Under the pieces are notes generated by a model, which was not told where the DNA came from, searched no databases, and saw only the letters and a program-made list of their open reading frames with translations. A program made the position numbers and the translations under genes. A DNA stretch of 62,717 bases from an uncultured beta proteobacterium (GTDB lineage: Bacteria; Pseudomonadota; Gammaproteobacteria; Burkholderiales; Burkholderiaceae_B). This document shows, one piece after another, positions 1 to 8,585 of the stretch. The stretch covers positions 1-62,717 of the forward strand of contig CAITPF010000088.1 in the NCBI GenBank assembly GCA_903894155.1. Direction: 5' to 3'. The first letter of the stretch is position 1, and every line of letters begins with the position of its first letter.

Positions 1-1309
1 CGGCGGAAAAACCCAGACAGGCGAGATCCTTCAATTCGTCGCGGGTCATGGGGCCGGTGGTGTCTTGCGAACCGACCGAGGTCATCCTGGGCTCGCAATA
101 CGTGCCGGGGCGAACGCCGCTGCCTGCAGGCATTCCGCAGGCGCGGCCGACCATCTTCTGCGCCAGGGTGTATCCGCGTCCTGAGTCCTTGGGGTTCTGC
201 GGCAGACGGAACAGCGTCGAGGGCGGCAGACCCAGCGCTTCGCGCGCCTTGGCCGTCAGGCCGCGGCCAACGATCAGCGGAATGCGGCCTCCGGCGCGCA
301 CTTCATCGAACAGCACGTCTGACTTGACCTTGAACTCGGCGATCACCTTGCCGTCCTTGATCGCCTTACCTTCGTACGGCAGCAGTTCGATCACGTCGCC
401 CATGTTCATCTGCGATACGTCGAGCTCCACGGGCAGGGCGCCAGCGTCTTCCATCGTGTTGTAGAAGATCGGAGCGATCTTGTTGCCAAGGCAAACGCCG
501 CCGAACCGCTTGTTCGGGACGTAGGGAATATCCTCGCCGGTGAACCAGAGCACGGAGTTCGTGGCGGACTTGCGCGATGAGCCGGTGCCGACCACGTCGC
601 CGACATAGGCCACCAGGTTGCCCCGGGCGCGCAGATCTTCGATGAACTTGATCGGGCCGATCTTGCCAGGCTCCTGGGGCTCGATCCCGGGGCGCGGGTT
701 CTTGAGCATCGCCAGCGCGTGCAGCGGGATATCCGGGCGGCTCCAGGCGTCGGGCGCCGGCGACAAATCGTCGGTATTGGTCTCGCCCGTGACTTTGAAG
801 ACCGAGACCGTCAGGCTCTTGGGAACCTCGGGGCGGCTGGTGAACCATTCGGCGTCAGCCCAGCTTTGCAGAACGGCGCGCGCGTTGGCGTTGCCGCGGT
901 CGGCCTTTTCCTTGACGTCATGGAAGGCGTCAAACATCAGCAGTGTCAATTTCAGCGCATCGGCGGCGACACCGCCGACTTCGGCGTCGTCAAGCAACTC
1001 GACCAGCGGGCCGATGTTGTATCCGCCGAGCATCGTGCCGAGCAACTCGGTCGCCTTGGTGCGCGAGATCAGCGAGCATTTTTCGCGGCCGAGGGCCACG
1101 GCAGCCAGATAGGCGGCCTTGACCTTGGCGGCGTCATCGACACCAGCGGGCACGCGGTGGGTGATCAGCTCGACCAGCGCCTCACCCTCGCCTGCGGGCG
1201 GGTTCTGGAGCAGCTTGATCAGCTCGGCGGTTTGGTCGGAGGTCAGGGGCAGGGGGGGGATGCCAAGGGCAGCGCGTTCTGCGACATGGCGGCGGTAGGC
1301 TTCAAGCAT
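1..1309 (-). CDS. acnB: Aconitate hydratase B, N-terminal half (cut by window edge)
   Basis: Bifunctional aconitase/2-methylisocitrate dehydratase of the TCA and methylcitrate cycles. The ATG is at 1309 and the frame stays open to base 1, so about 436 residues are visible. They begin MLEAYRRHVAERAALG and cover the HEAT-like N-terminal domain (about 1-160), the swivel domain (about 160-370; GDVVGTGSSRKSATN and FGGVCLGNKIAPIFYNTMED are typical of AcnB) and the start of the catalytic core. The iron-sulfur cysteines lie beyond the left edge. This is the AcnB type, with the swivel domain first, and so is distinct from the AcnD enzyme at 3667-6261. A GntR-type operator lies about 85 bases upstream. 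Confidence 0.96.
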   Translation of the reverse strand, partial: MLEAYRRHVAERAALGIPPLPLTSDQTAELIKLLQNPPAGEGEALVELITHRVPAGVDDAAKVKAAYLAAVALGREKCSLISRTKATELLGTMLGGYNIGPLVELLDDAEVGGVAADALKLTLLMFDAFHDVKEKADRGNANARAVLQSWADAEWFTSRPEVPKSLTVSVFKVTGETNTDDLSPAPDAWSRPDIPLHALAMLKNPRPGIEPQEPGKIGPIKFIEDLRARGNLVAYVGDVVGTGSSRKSATNSVLWFTGEDIPYVPNKRFGGVCLGNKIAPIFYNTMEDAGALPVELDVSQMNMGDVIELLPYEGKAIKDGKVIAEFKVKSDVLFDEVRAGGRIPLIVGRGLTAKAREALGLPPSTLFRLPQNPKDSGRGYTLAQKMVGRACGMPAGSGVRPGTYCEPRMTSVGSQDTTGPMTRDELKDLACLGFSA

Positions 1310-1393
1310 GGGATCGCCTTTGAAAAGAGGGGGGAAGGAACCGGGTGCGGCACAGTAGCTGAATTGTAGAACTAACAGGCAAACACGGCAAGC

Positions 1394-1414
1394 GTCTTAT
1401 ATCTTATATAAGAC
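1394..1414. promoter_or_regulatory. GntR-type operator upstream of acnB
   Basis: Perfect inverted repeat GTCTTATAT-CTT-ATATAAGAC: 9-base arms, 3-base centre. Twenty of its 21 bases recur at 9707-9726 upstream of the gntR gene. The symmetry and the AT-rich core in GC-rich surroundings suit a GntR/HutC dimer site. It lies 85-105 bases upstream of the acnB start. That the regulator encoded at 9794-10561 binds here is inference. Confidence 0.7.
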
Positions 1415-1455
1415 TTGGAGCTGCTACGCTGATAAGACTTGGGGCTGCCAGGCTG
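1408..1455. repeat. 24-bp imperfect tandem duplication carrying an operator half-site
   Basis: Bases 1408-1431 and 1432-1455 are direct copies with 21 of 24 identical. Each copy starts ATAAGACTTGG, so the duplication repeats the right half of the operator at 1394-1414 exactly 24 bases further from acnB. It may give a second, weaker regulator contact or may be neutral. Confidence 0.75.
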
Positions 1456-1522
1456 CGCGCAGGTCCGCGCGTGGGCCAACTTCTGTTGCGCCGCGCGCAG
1501 GCGCGTGCATGGGTCAACTTGC

Positions 1523-1798
1523 TCAGGCGACGAGGGGAAGATACTCAGGATGGCGTTCGATGTAGACCACGGCATAGCTGCAAACCGGCCGGACTTTCCA
1601 GCCCCGGGTGCGCGCCGTCTCGAGCGCGTGGTGCGTCAGCGCGGCGGCGATGCCACGGCCGCCGACCGCGTTCGGCACACCGGTGTGCGTGATCGTCATC
1701 GTGCCGTTCTGCAGGATGTAGTCGAGCACGCATCGGTGTCCGTCGAGCTCGATGGAAAACCTGCTGGCGGCATGGTCGTTGGTAATGGCAAATTCCAT
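1523..1798 (-). CDS. Small GNAT-like N-acetyltransferase (YjdJ type)
   Basis: A protein of 91 residues from the ATG at 1798, which has a plausible CAGGAT ribosome site; a TTG at 1825 would add nine residues. It resembles the compact single-domain acetyltransferases (Acetyltransf_CG, YjdJ): a central beta-strand TMTITHTGVP, the acetyl-CoA loop GGRGIAAALTHHALE, and the C-terminal signature VCSYAVVYIERHPEY. Substrate unknown. It lies upstream of acnB on the same strand but is separated from it by over 200 bases containing the operator, so it is probably a separate transcript. Confidence 0.85.
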   Translation of the reverse strand: MEFAITNDHAASRFSIELDGHRCVLDYILQNGTMTITHTGVPNAVGGRGIAAALTHHALETARTRGWKVRPVCSYAVVYIERHPEYLPLVA

Positions 1799-1849
1799 AG
1801 CGTGGTGATCCTGATCGTCAGTCAATGGGTGGTATTGAAAGACGGGGCG

Positions 1850-2245
1850 CTAACGGCCGCCGCCCGCCATCAGCAGGATCCAGAGCGAAAGCATTGCGAC
1901 CATGCCGACCGCGCAGCCGCCCCAGAGCCCGATAATCGGCCATTTTACGTCCATCGGAATTTTGGCGGGGTCAACGTGCTTGAGCAACTGGTTGGCATTG
2001 CCTGCAATCCAGACGGTTGACTTTGGAAATGTCAGGCGGATGAAATAATCCAGCACGATCATCGAGCGGATATTGAGCGGATATTGCTTGAACGAGCGCT
2101 GGTCCAGGTAGGGATGCCTGAACAGCTGGTTCGCCTGATCGATCTTGAACAGCAGCAGGTAGGCGCCAGAAATAAAAAATACAAAGCTGCAGGCAATGAA
2201 CAGGCTGAAACAATACACCAGCGCAAGCGAAAAATAATGGGCCAT
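1850..2245 (-). CDS. Small membrane protein of unknown function
   Basis: A protein of 131 residues, not recognised. It has a long hydrophobic segment at about 5-33, a central hydrophilic part (about 34-100) and a second hydrophobic segment at about 105-128. Two membrane helices with both ends on the same side are likely. The ATG at 2245 has only a weak upstream GAG. It lies between the small acetyltransferase and prpF on the same strand. A perfect 8-base inverted repeat (2280-2287 and 2294-2301) sits about 35 bases upstream of the start with no T-run. Confidence 0.7.
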   Translation of the reverse strand: MAHYFSLALVYCFSLFIACSFVFFISGAYLLLFKIDQANQLFRHPYLDQRSFKQYPLNIRSMIVLDYFIRLTFPKSTVWIAGNANQLLKHVDPAKIPMDVKWPIIGLWGGCAVGMVAMLSLWILLMAGGGR

Positions 2246-2436
2246 CGGACTCGGGTCAACAGTAGACAGTCAAAGGCAGAACGCCGCACATCGGCGGCGT
2301 TGTCCTCGCGAAAGCGCTAGTGTAGTGGAGAACCGGGCCGGGGATTTGATGCCCCTTCAAGCCGGTGCCAGCCTGGCGCTTGACCCGCTACGCGGCAAGC
2401 CCCTTCTTTCCGGGCAGGGATGACGTCAGGGGTTTC

Positions 2437-3627
2437 TCAGAACGCGTCGCCCGGAACCCGAACCCAGCCCTCCATCAGCACGCGGGCGCTGCGGCTCATG
2501 ATGGCTTTGGTCACGACCCATGCGCCATCGACCAGATTGGCTTGCGCGCCGACGCGCAGGGTGCCAGAAGGGTGGCCAAAGCGCACCGCCTCGAGATGGC
2601 CCCCGCCCGCCGCGAGGTTCACCAGCGTGCCCGGGATGGCCGCGGCCGTGCCGATCGCCACCGCTGCCGTGCCCATCATGGCGTGATGCAACTTGCCCAT
2701 GGACAATGCCCGGACCAGGACGTCCGCATCGCGGGTCGTCACGGGCTTGCCGCTCGAGGAAACGTAGTCGGCAGGCTTGGCCACGAATGCGACTTTGGGC
2801 GTGTGCTGGCGCTTGGCGGCTTCATCAAGATGTTTGATGAGGCCCATGCGCAACGCGCCGTACGCGCGGATCTTTTCGAACATCTCCAGCGCCTTTGCGT
2901 CACTGTTGATGTCGTCCTGCAGTTCGGTGCCCTTGTAGCCGATATCGGCGGCGTTGACGAAAATCGTCGGGATACCCGCGTTGATCATCGTTGCCCTGAA
3001 GGTGCCCACGCCGGGCACTTCCAGATCGTCAACGAGATTGCCCGTGGGGAACATCGCACCGCCGCCGCCTTCCTCTTCAGCCGCCGGATCCATGAACTCG
3101 ACCTGCACTTCGGCTGCTGGAAACGTCACGCCGTCGAGCTCGAAATCACCCGTTTCCTGCACGGCGCCGTTCGTGACCGGCACGTGCGCGATGATGGTCT
3201 TGCCGATGTTTGCCTGCCAGATTCGCACGATTGCGGTGCCGTTTTGCGGCACACGGCCCGGGTCGACCAACCCGTTGCTGATCCCGAAGGGGCCGACCGC
3301 GGCGGTCAGGTTGCCGCAGTTGCCTGACCAGTCGACGAAGGGCTTGTCAATCGACACCTGGCCGAACAGGTAGTCGATGTCATGATCGGGCCGGCTGCTT
3401 TTGGACAGGATGACGGTCTTGCTGGTGCTTGAGGTGGCCGCGCCCATCCCGTCCGTCTGCTTGCCGTACGGATCCGGGCTGCCAATCACCCGCATCAGCA
3501 GCGCGTCGCGCGCGGCACCGGGCACCTGCGCGGCTGCGGGCAAATCCTGCAGGCGGAAGAACACGCCTTTGCTGGTGCCCCCCCGCATATACGTGGCGGG
3601 CACTTTGATCTGAGGTACGTGAGTCAT
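2437..3627 (-). CDS. prpF: 2-methylaconitate cis-trans isomerase PrpF
   Basis: PrpF (396 residues, normal length) isomerises the 2-methylaconitate made by AcnD so that it can be hydrated to 2-methylisocitrate. The N-terminus VPATYMRGGTSKGVFF and the later SGNCGNLTAAVGPFGI are hallmark motifs; the two lobes have the diaminopimelate-epimerase-like fold. It starts 39 bases after acnD, in the usual acnD-prpF pairing, as the last gene of the prpB-prpC-acnD-prpF group. An AGGA-like ribosome site lies about 9 bases before the ATG. Confidence 0.96.
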   Translation of the reverse strand: MTHVPQIKVPATYMRGGTSKGVFFRLQDLPAAAQVPGAARDALLMRVIGSPDPYGKQTDGMGAATSSTSKTVILSKSSRPDHDIDYLFGQVSIDKPFVDWSGNCGNLTAAVGPFGISNGLVDPGRVPQNGTAIVRIWQANIGKTIIAHVPVTNGAVQETGDFELDGVTFPAAEVQVEFMDPAAEEEGGGGAMFPTGNLVDDLEVPGVGTFRATMINAGIPTIFVNAADIGYKGTELQDDINSDAKALEMFEKIRAYGALRMGLIKHLDEAAKRQHTPKVAFVAKPADYVSSSGKPVTTRDADVLVRALSMGKLHHAMMGTAAVAIGTAAAIPGTLVNLAAGGGHLEAVRFGHPSGTLRVGAQANLVDGAWVVTKAIMSRSARVLMEGWVRVPGDAF

Positions 3628-3666
3628 GTCACTGAGTCCTGAAAGTGGGGGTCGGATCCGCCTGCC

Positions 3667-6261
3667 TCAGGCGGGGGTCGCCGATTCAAGGAAATCCTGG
3701 GCGAAGCGCTGCAACACACCGCCCGCGTCGTAGATCGAAACTTCCTCCGCCGTATCGAGGCGACAGGTGACCGGGACTTCCACGCGCTCGCCGTTCCTGC
3801 GCGTGATCACAAGCGTCAGGGTCGCAAGCGGAGTGCGCTCGCCAACCACATCGTAGATTTCCGTGCCGTCGATATTCAGAGTCTTGCGATTGACGCCGGG
3901 CTTGAACTCCAGCGGCAAGACCCCCATTCCAACGAGGTTGGTCCGGTGGATCCGCTCGAAGCCTTCGGCGACGATGGCTTCCACGCCTGCCAGGCGTACG
4001 CCCTTGGCGGCCCAGTCGCGCGAAGACCCCTGGCCGTAATCGGCGCCCGCCACGATGATCAGCGGCTGCTTGCGATCCATGTAGGTTTCGATGGCTTCCC
4101 ACATACGCGTGACCTTGCCCTCAGGCTCGATACGGGCAAGCGAGCCCTGCTTGACCTTGCCATTTTCCAGCGCCATTTCGTTGAGCAGTTTCGGATTCGC
4201 GAACGTCGCGCGCTGTGCGGTCAGGTGATCGCCACGATGGGTTGCGTAGGAGTTGAAGTCCTCTTCCGGTAATCCCATTTTCTCGAGGTATTCGCCTGCG
4301 GCGCTGTCGCGCATGATGGCGTTGGAGGGAGACAGGTGGTCGGTGGTGATGTTGTCGCCCAGCACGGCAAGCGGGCGCATGCCCCGCAACGTGCGCTCGC
4401 CTGCGAGCGCGCCTTCCCAGTAGGGGGGGCGGCGGATATAGGTGCTTTGGGGGCGCCAGTCGTAAAGCGGGCTGAGCTTTTCGCCGTTATCGACACTGAC
4501 GGCAAACATGGGCTCGTAGACCTTGCGGAACTGCTCGGGCTTGACGCTGGCTGCCACGATGGCGTCGATTTCCGCATCCGACGGCCAGATGTCCTTTAGG
4601 AAGACGGGCTTGCCGTCTTTGTCGATGCCCAGCACATCCTTTTCGATATCAAAGCGGATCGTTCCCGCGATCGCGTAGGCGACCACCAGCGCGGGCGAGG
4701 CGAGAAAGGCCTGCCTGGCATAAGGATGGATGCGGCCGTCGAAATTGCGGTTGCCTGACAGCACGGCGGTCGCGTAGAGATCGCGGTCAATGATTTCCTG
4801 CTGGATGACAGGGTCGAGCGCGCCGCTCATGCCGTTGCAGGTCGTGCAGGCGAACGCGACGATGCCAAAGCCCAGCTTTTCCAGCTCAGGCAGCAGCTTG
4901 GCGTCTTCAAGATACAGTTCAACCGTCTTGGATCCCGGTGCAAGCGAACTCTTGACCCAGGGCTTGCGCGTCAGGCCGCGCGCATTGGCGTTGCGCGCCA
5001 GCAGCCCGGCCGAAATCACGTTGCGCGGGTTGCTCGTGTTGGTGCAGCTGGTGATCGCCGCAATGATGACGGCGCCGTCGGGCATCAGGCCGGGCTCGTT
5101 TTCCACCTTGCCGGAAATGCCCAGCGCGGCCAATTCCGAGGTCGGGACTCGCCGATGCGGGTTGGAGGGGCCGGCGATGTTGCGCACGACGCTTGAAAGG
5201 TCGAAGTGGAGAACGCGCTCGTACTCGGCGGTTTTAAGGCTATCGGCCCAAAGCCCGGCTTGTTTCGCGTAGGTTTCCACAAGCCTGACCTGATCTTCCT
5301 CGCGTCCGGTCAGCTTGAGGTAATCAATGGTTTGCTGGTCGATATAGAACATCGCTGCTGTGGCGCCATATTCGGGCGTCATGTTCGAGATGGTCGCGCG
5401 GTCGCCAAGCGTCAGGTGTGCAGCGCCTTCTCCATAAAACTCAAGATGGGACGACACCACCTTTTGATTGCGCAGGAATTCCGTGAGCGCAAGCACCAGG
5501 TCGGTCGCGGTGATGCCGGGCTGCAGTTTGCCCGTGAGCTCCACACCGATGATGTCTGGCAGGCGCATCCAGGACGCGCGCCCCAGCATCACGCTTTCGG
5601 CTTCCAGGCCGCCAACGCCGATCGCGATGACGCCGAGCGCGTCGACGTGCGGCGTGTGGCTGTCGGTTCCGACCAGCGTATCCGGGAAGGCAACGCCGTC
5701 GCGCGCATGAATGACGGGCGACATGCGCTCAAGATTGATCTGATGCATGATGCCATTGCCGGGCGGGATCACGTCGACGTTCTTGAAGGTCTTCTTGGTC
5801 CAGTTGATAAAGTGGAACCGGTCTTCGTTGCGCCGGTCTTCAATGGCGCGGTTTTTAGCAAAGGCGTCGGGGTCGTTTCCGCCGCACTCGACTGCCAGGG
5901 AGTGGTCGACAATCAGTTGCGTCGGGACAACCGGATTCACCAGCGCGGGGTCGCCACCCTGCGCCGCGATCGCGTCGCGCAGTCCGGCCAGATCCACCAG
6001 CGCCGTCTGCCCCAGGATGTCGTGACAGACCACGCGCGCGGGGAACCACGGGAAGTCCAGGTCGCGCTTGCGTTCGATGATTTGGGTCAGCGATGCTGTC
6101 AGCAGTTCGGGATCGCAGCGTCGCACCAGGTTTTCTGCGAGGACTCGCGAGGTGTACGGCAGCGTGTCGTAGGCGCCGGGCTTGATGGCGTCGACAGCCG
6201 CGCGTGTATCGAAGTAGTCAAGTTTGGTGCCTGGCAGGGGTTTGCGGTACGCAGTGTTCAT
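3667..6261 (-). CDS. acnD: Fe/S-dependent 2-methylisocitrate dehydratase AcnD
   Basis: AcnD is the aconitase-family enzyme of the methylcitrate cycle; it dehydrates 2-methylcitrate to 2-methylaconitate, which needs PrpF. I place the start at the ATG at 6261 (864 residues, MNTAYRKPLPGTKLDYFDTR). The longer open frame to 6585 runs back into prpC and is not protein-like. Visible motifs are the substrate loop TDSHTPHVDALGVIAIGVGG, the iron-sulfur cysteine segments ITSCTNTSNP and CTTCNGMSG, and the C-terminal swivel segment DYGQGSSRDWAAKG. There is no strong ribosome site before the ATG. A strong hairpin lies between prpC and this gene. Confidence 0.95.
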   Translation of the reverse strand: MNTAYRKPLPGTKLDYFDTRAAVDAIKPGAYDTLPYTSRVLAENLVRRCDPELLTASLTQIIERKRDLDFPWFPARVVCHDILGQTALVDLAGLRDAIAAQGGDPALVNPVVPTQLIVDHSLAVECGGNDPDAFAKNRAIEDRRNEDRFHFINWTKKTFKNVDVIPPGNGIMHQINLERMSPVIHARDGVAFPDTLVGTDSHTPHVDALGVIAIGVGGLEAESVMLGRASWMRLPDIIGVELTGKLQPGITATDLVLALTEFLRNQKVVSSHLEFYGEGAAHLTLGDRATISNMTPEYGATAAMFYIDQQTIDYLKLTGREEDQVRLVETYAKQAGLWADSLKTAEYERVLHFDLSSVVRNIAGPSNPHRRVPTSELAALGISGKVENEPGLMPDGAVIIAAITSCTNTSNPRNVISAGLLARNANARGLTRKPWVKSSLAPGSKTVELYLEDAKLLPELEKLGFGIVAFACTTCNGMSGALDPVIQQEIIDRDLYATAVLSGNRNFDGRIHPYARQAFLASPALVVAYAIAGTIRFDIEKDVLGIDKDGKPVFLKDIWPSDAEIDAIVAASVKPEQFRKVYEPMFAVSVDNGEKLSPLYDWRPQSTYIRRPPYWEGALAGERTLRGMRPLAVLGDNITTDHLSPSNAIMRDSAAGEYLEKMGLPEEDFNSYATHRGDHLTAQRATFANPKLLNEMALENGKVKQGSLARIEPEGKVTRMWEAIETYMDRKQPLIIVAGADYGQGSSRDWAAKGVRLAGVEAIVAEGFERIHRTNLVGMGVLPLEFKPGVNRKTLNIDGTEIYDVVGERTPLATLTLVITRRNGERVEVPVTCRLDTAEEVSIYDAGGVLQRFAQDFLESATPA

Positions 6262-6310
6262 GGCGGTTGCGGCAATAGAAAGAGAGTCGGGAGCCCGCGC
6301 AGGACGGGGT

Positions 6311-6346
6311 CTTGGGGGAGGGCGCTCGTGCGCCGTCCTCCCCCAG
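6311..6346 (-). terminator. Strong GC hairpin between prpC and acnD, without T-run
   Basis: CTTGGGGGAGG (6311-6321) pairs with CCTCCCCCAG (6337-6346), and inside it GGCGC pairs with GCGCC around a 4-base loop. In the direction of transcription the stem begins about 10 bases after the prpC stop. No uridine run follows, so an RNA processing or partial attenuation element is as likely as a terminator. Confidence 0.55.
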
Positions 6347-6356
6347 GTCTTAGCGA

Positions 6357-7535
6357 CTAGCGGCGCTTTGCAAGCGGCACGAACTTCTGGTCTTCCGGTC
6401 CGACGTAGTTCGCCGCCGGGCGGATGATCTTGTTGTCGATCCGCTGCTCGATGATGTGCGCCGACCAGCCCGAAGTGCGCGAGATCACAAACAGCGGGGT
6501 GAACATCGACGTCGGAACCCCCATCATGTGATAGGACACGGCCGAAAACCAGTCGAGGTTGGCGAACATCCTTTTGGCATCCCACATCACGGATTCGATG
6601 CGGTCGGCGATGTCGTACATCTTGGTGGTACCTTCCTTCTTGGACAGGTGCAGCGCGACTTCCTTGATGACTTTGTTGCGCGGGTCTGAAATCGTATAGA
6701 CGGGGTGACCGAAACCGATCACGACCTCTTTGTTTTCAACGCGGGCGCGGATGTCGGCCTCGGCCTCATCCGGGTTTTCATAGCGCTTTTGCACTTCGAA
6801 CGCGACTTCGTTGGCCCCGCCATGCTTGGGCCCGCGCAACGCGCCGATGCCACCCGAAACCGCAGAGTACATATCCGAACCCGTCCCGGCGATCACGCGG
6901 CAGGCGAAGGTCGATGCGTTGAACTCATGCTCCGCGTAAAGGATCAGCGAGGTGTGCATCGCGCGCACCCAGTCTTCGCTCGGCTTCTTGCCGTGCAACA
7001 GGTGCAGGAAGTGCCCGCCGATCGAGTCGTCGTCGGTCTGCACGTCGATGACGCGACCATTGTGGCTGTAGTGGTACCAGTAGAGCAGGGCCGATCCAAG
7101 GTTGGCCATCAGGCGGTCGGCGATATCGCGCGCGCCCGGGGTGTTGTGGTCATCCTTTTCGGGGAGCACGCAGCCCAGCACCGAAACGGCGGTGCGCATC
7201 ACGTCCATCGGATGGCTTGCCGCGGGCAGCGCCTCAAGGGCGGCTTGCAGTTGCGCTGGCAGTCCGCGCAGCGAAATCAGCTTCTTCTTGTAGGCGGCCA
7301 GTTCAGCTTTGTTGGGGAGCTTGCCGTGCACCAGCAGGTGGGCAACTTCCTCGAATTCGCTGACTTTCGCGAGATCGAGGATGTCATAGCCCCGGTAGGC
7401 CAGATCGTTGCCGGTTCGGCCGACGGTGCACAGTGCGGTGTTGCCTGCCGTCACGCCGGAAAGCGCAACGGATTTCTTGGCTTTGAACGCGGGGGCCGGT
7501 GCTTCTGCCACGGCGGGCTTCTTGGTTGTCGCCAT
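6357..7535 (-). CDS. prpC: 2-methylcitrate synthase
   Basis: Condenses propionyl-CoA with oxaloacetate to 2-methylcitrate. 392 residues from the second of two adjacent ATGs (7538 and 7535); the AAGGAG is 7 bases from the second. Citrate-synthase family motifs carrying the catalytic residues are [23 protein letters not shown] and IGFGHPVYT. It is shorter than, and distinct from, the citrate synthase GltA at 14291-15595. It lies between prpB and acnD. The first 25 residues ([14 protein letters not shown]) are a low-complexity lead. Confidence 0.96.
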   Translation of the reverse strand: MATTKKPAVAEAPAPAFKAKKSVALSGVTAGNTALCTVGRTGNDLAYRGYDILDLAKVSEFEEVAHLLVHGKLPNKAELAAYKKKLISLRGLPAQLQAALEALPAASHPMDVMRTAVSVLGCVLPEKDDHNTPGARDIADRLMANLGSALLYWYHYSHNGRVIDVQTDDDSIGGHFLHLLHGKKPSEDWVRAMHTSLILYAEHEFNASTFACRVIAGTGSDMYSAVSGGIGALRGPKHGGANEVAFEVQKRYENPDEAEADIRARVENKEVVIGFGHPVYTISDPRNKVIKEVALHLSKKEGTTKMYDIADRIESVMWDAKRMFANLDWFSAVSYHMMGVPTSMFTPLFVISRTSGWSAHIIEQRIDNKIIRPAANYVGPEDQKFVPLAKRR

Positions 7536-7631
7536 CATGATGCTCCTTGCTGAATGCAGGTCGTTGTCGATCCGCGCCCTGGGAGGCGACCGCGTCTGAT
7601 CGGCGGTCGCCTTTCGGGGCGCCAGGGGGGG

Positions 7632-8520
7632 TTACTTGGATTTGCCTTGCGCGAAAAGCGCGTCAAGCTGGCCTTCGAATGCGTGATAGTTGATGCGGTC
7701 GTAGAGCTCGTCGCGGGTCTGCATCATGTCGATCACGTTGCGCTGGTGTCCATCCTTGCGGATGGCCTCGTAGACAGCCTCGGCGGCTTTGTTCATCGCG
7801 CGGAAAGCAGAGAGGGGATAGAGCACCATGCCCACACCCACCGACCGCAGATCCTCGACCGAAAAAAGCGGCGTTTTGCCGAACTCGGTGATGTTGGCGA
7901 GCAGCGGAACCTTAACCGCTTTGGCGAACCGATCAAAGGTGGGGAGATCGTAGGCAGCCTCGGCGAAGATGGCATCAGCGCCGGCCTCGACGCACGCCAG
8001 CGCGCGCTCGATGGCGGCATCCACGCCGTGCACGGCGATCGCGTCGGTGCGGGCGATGATGTAGAAACTGTCGTCCGTGCGCGCATCGGTCGCGGCGCGA
8101 ACGCGATCGGCCATTTCTTCTGTTGACACGACTTCCTTGCCGGGGCGGTGGCCGCAACGCTTGGCGCCCACCTGGTCCTCGATGTGGCAGCCGGCGGCGC
8201 CGGCCTTCGTCAGGCTCTTGACGGTGCGCGCGATGTTGAACGCCGAGGGGCCAAACCCCCGTGTCGATGTCGCAAATCAGCGGGGTATCGCACACGTCGG
8301 TGATGCGGCGCACATCGGTCAGCACATCTTCAAGCTCGATGATGCCCAGGTCAGGTATTCCCAGCGATCCTGCGGCAACGCCGCCACCGGAAAGATAAAT
8401 GGCGCGAAAGCCCGCGCGCTTGGCGAGCAGTGCGTGGTTGGCGTTGATGGCGCCGATGATTTGCAGGGGTTGTTCGGCGGCAAGCGCCTCGCGGAATCGT
8501 TGGCCGGCAGTCTGAGCCAT
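7632..8520 (-). pseudogene. prpB: Methylisocitrate lyase with a +1 frameshift near codon 88
   Basis: PrpB splits 2-methylisocitrate to pyruvate and succinate. The ATG at 8520 has a good GGAGA ribosome site, and the first 88 residues (to LICDIDTG, which includes the metal-binding aspartates) are normal. The frame then shifts at a run of five C bases on the plus strand (8256-8260). The expected continuation ([10 protein letters not shown], then [13 protein letters not shown] with the catalytic cysteine) resumes in the next frame and runs cleanly to 7632. Deleting one C restores 295 residues, the normal length. This is either a sequencing error, a recent inactivation or homopolymer slippage. Confidence 0.9.
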
Positions 8521-8545
8521 TGAAGTCTCCAGGGTAATTGTTGTT

Positions 8546-8575
8546 TAAAAAAATGGGCCCTGCGACGGGCCCATT
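8546..8575 (-). terminator. Rho-independent terminator after mdh
   Basis: Perfect 9-base stem AATGGGCCC (8552-8560) / GGGCCCATT (8567-8575) with loop TGCGAC. Read on the minus strand it is followed by a run of T (plus-strand A at 8547-8553). It begins 10 bases after the mdh stop codon and ends only about 26 bases before prpB. Confidence 0.9.
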
Positions 8576-8585
8576 CGGTCGTTCA

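Noticed and set aside
6262..6585. N-terminal extension of acnD
   Set aside because: The extension runs through the prpC-acnD hairpin and into prpC and does not resemble AcnD; the ATG at 6261 gives the family's normal length.
7632..8520. Programmed ribosomal frameshift in prpB
   Set aside because: No known prpB uses one and the homopolymer is an ordinary error-prone run; an indel is the simpler reading.
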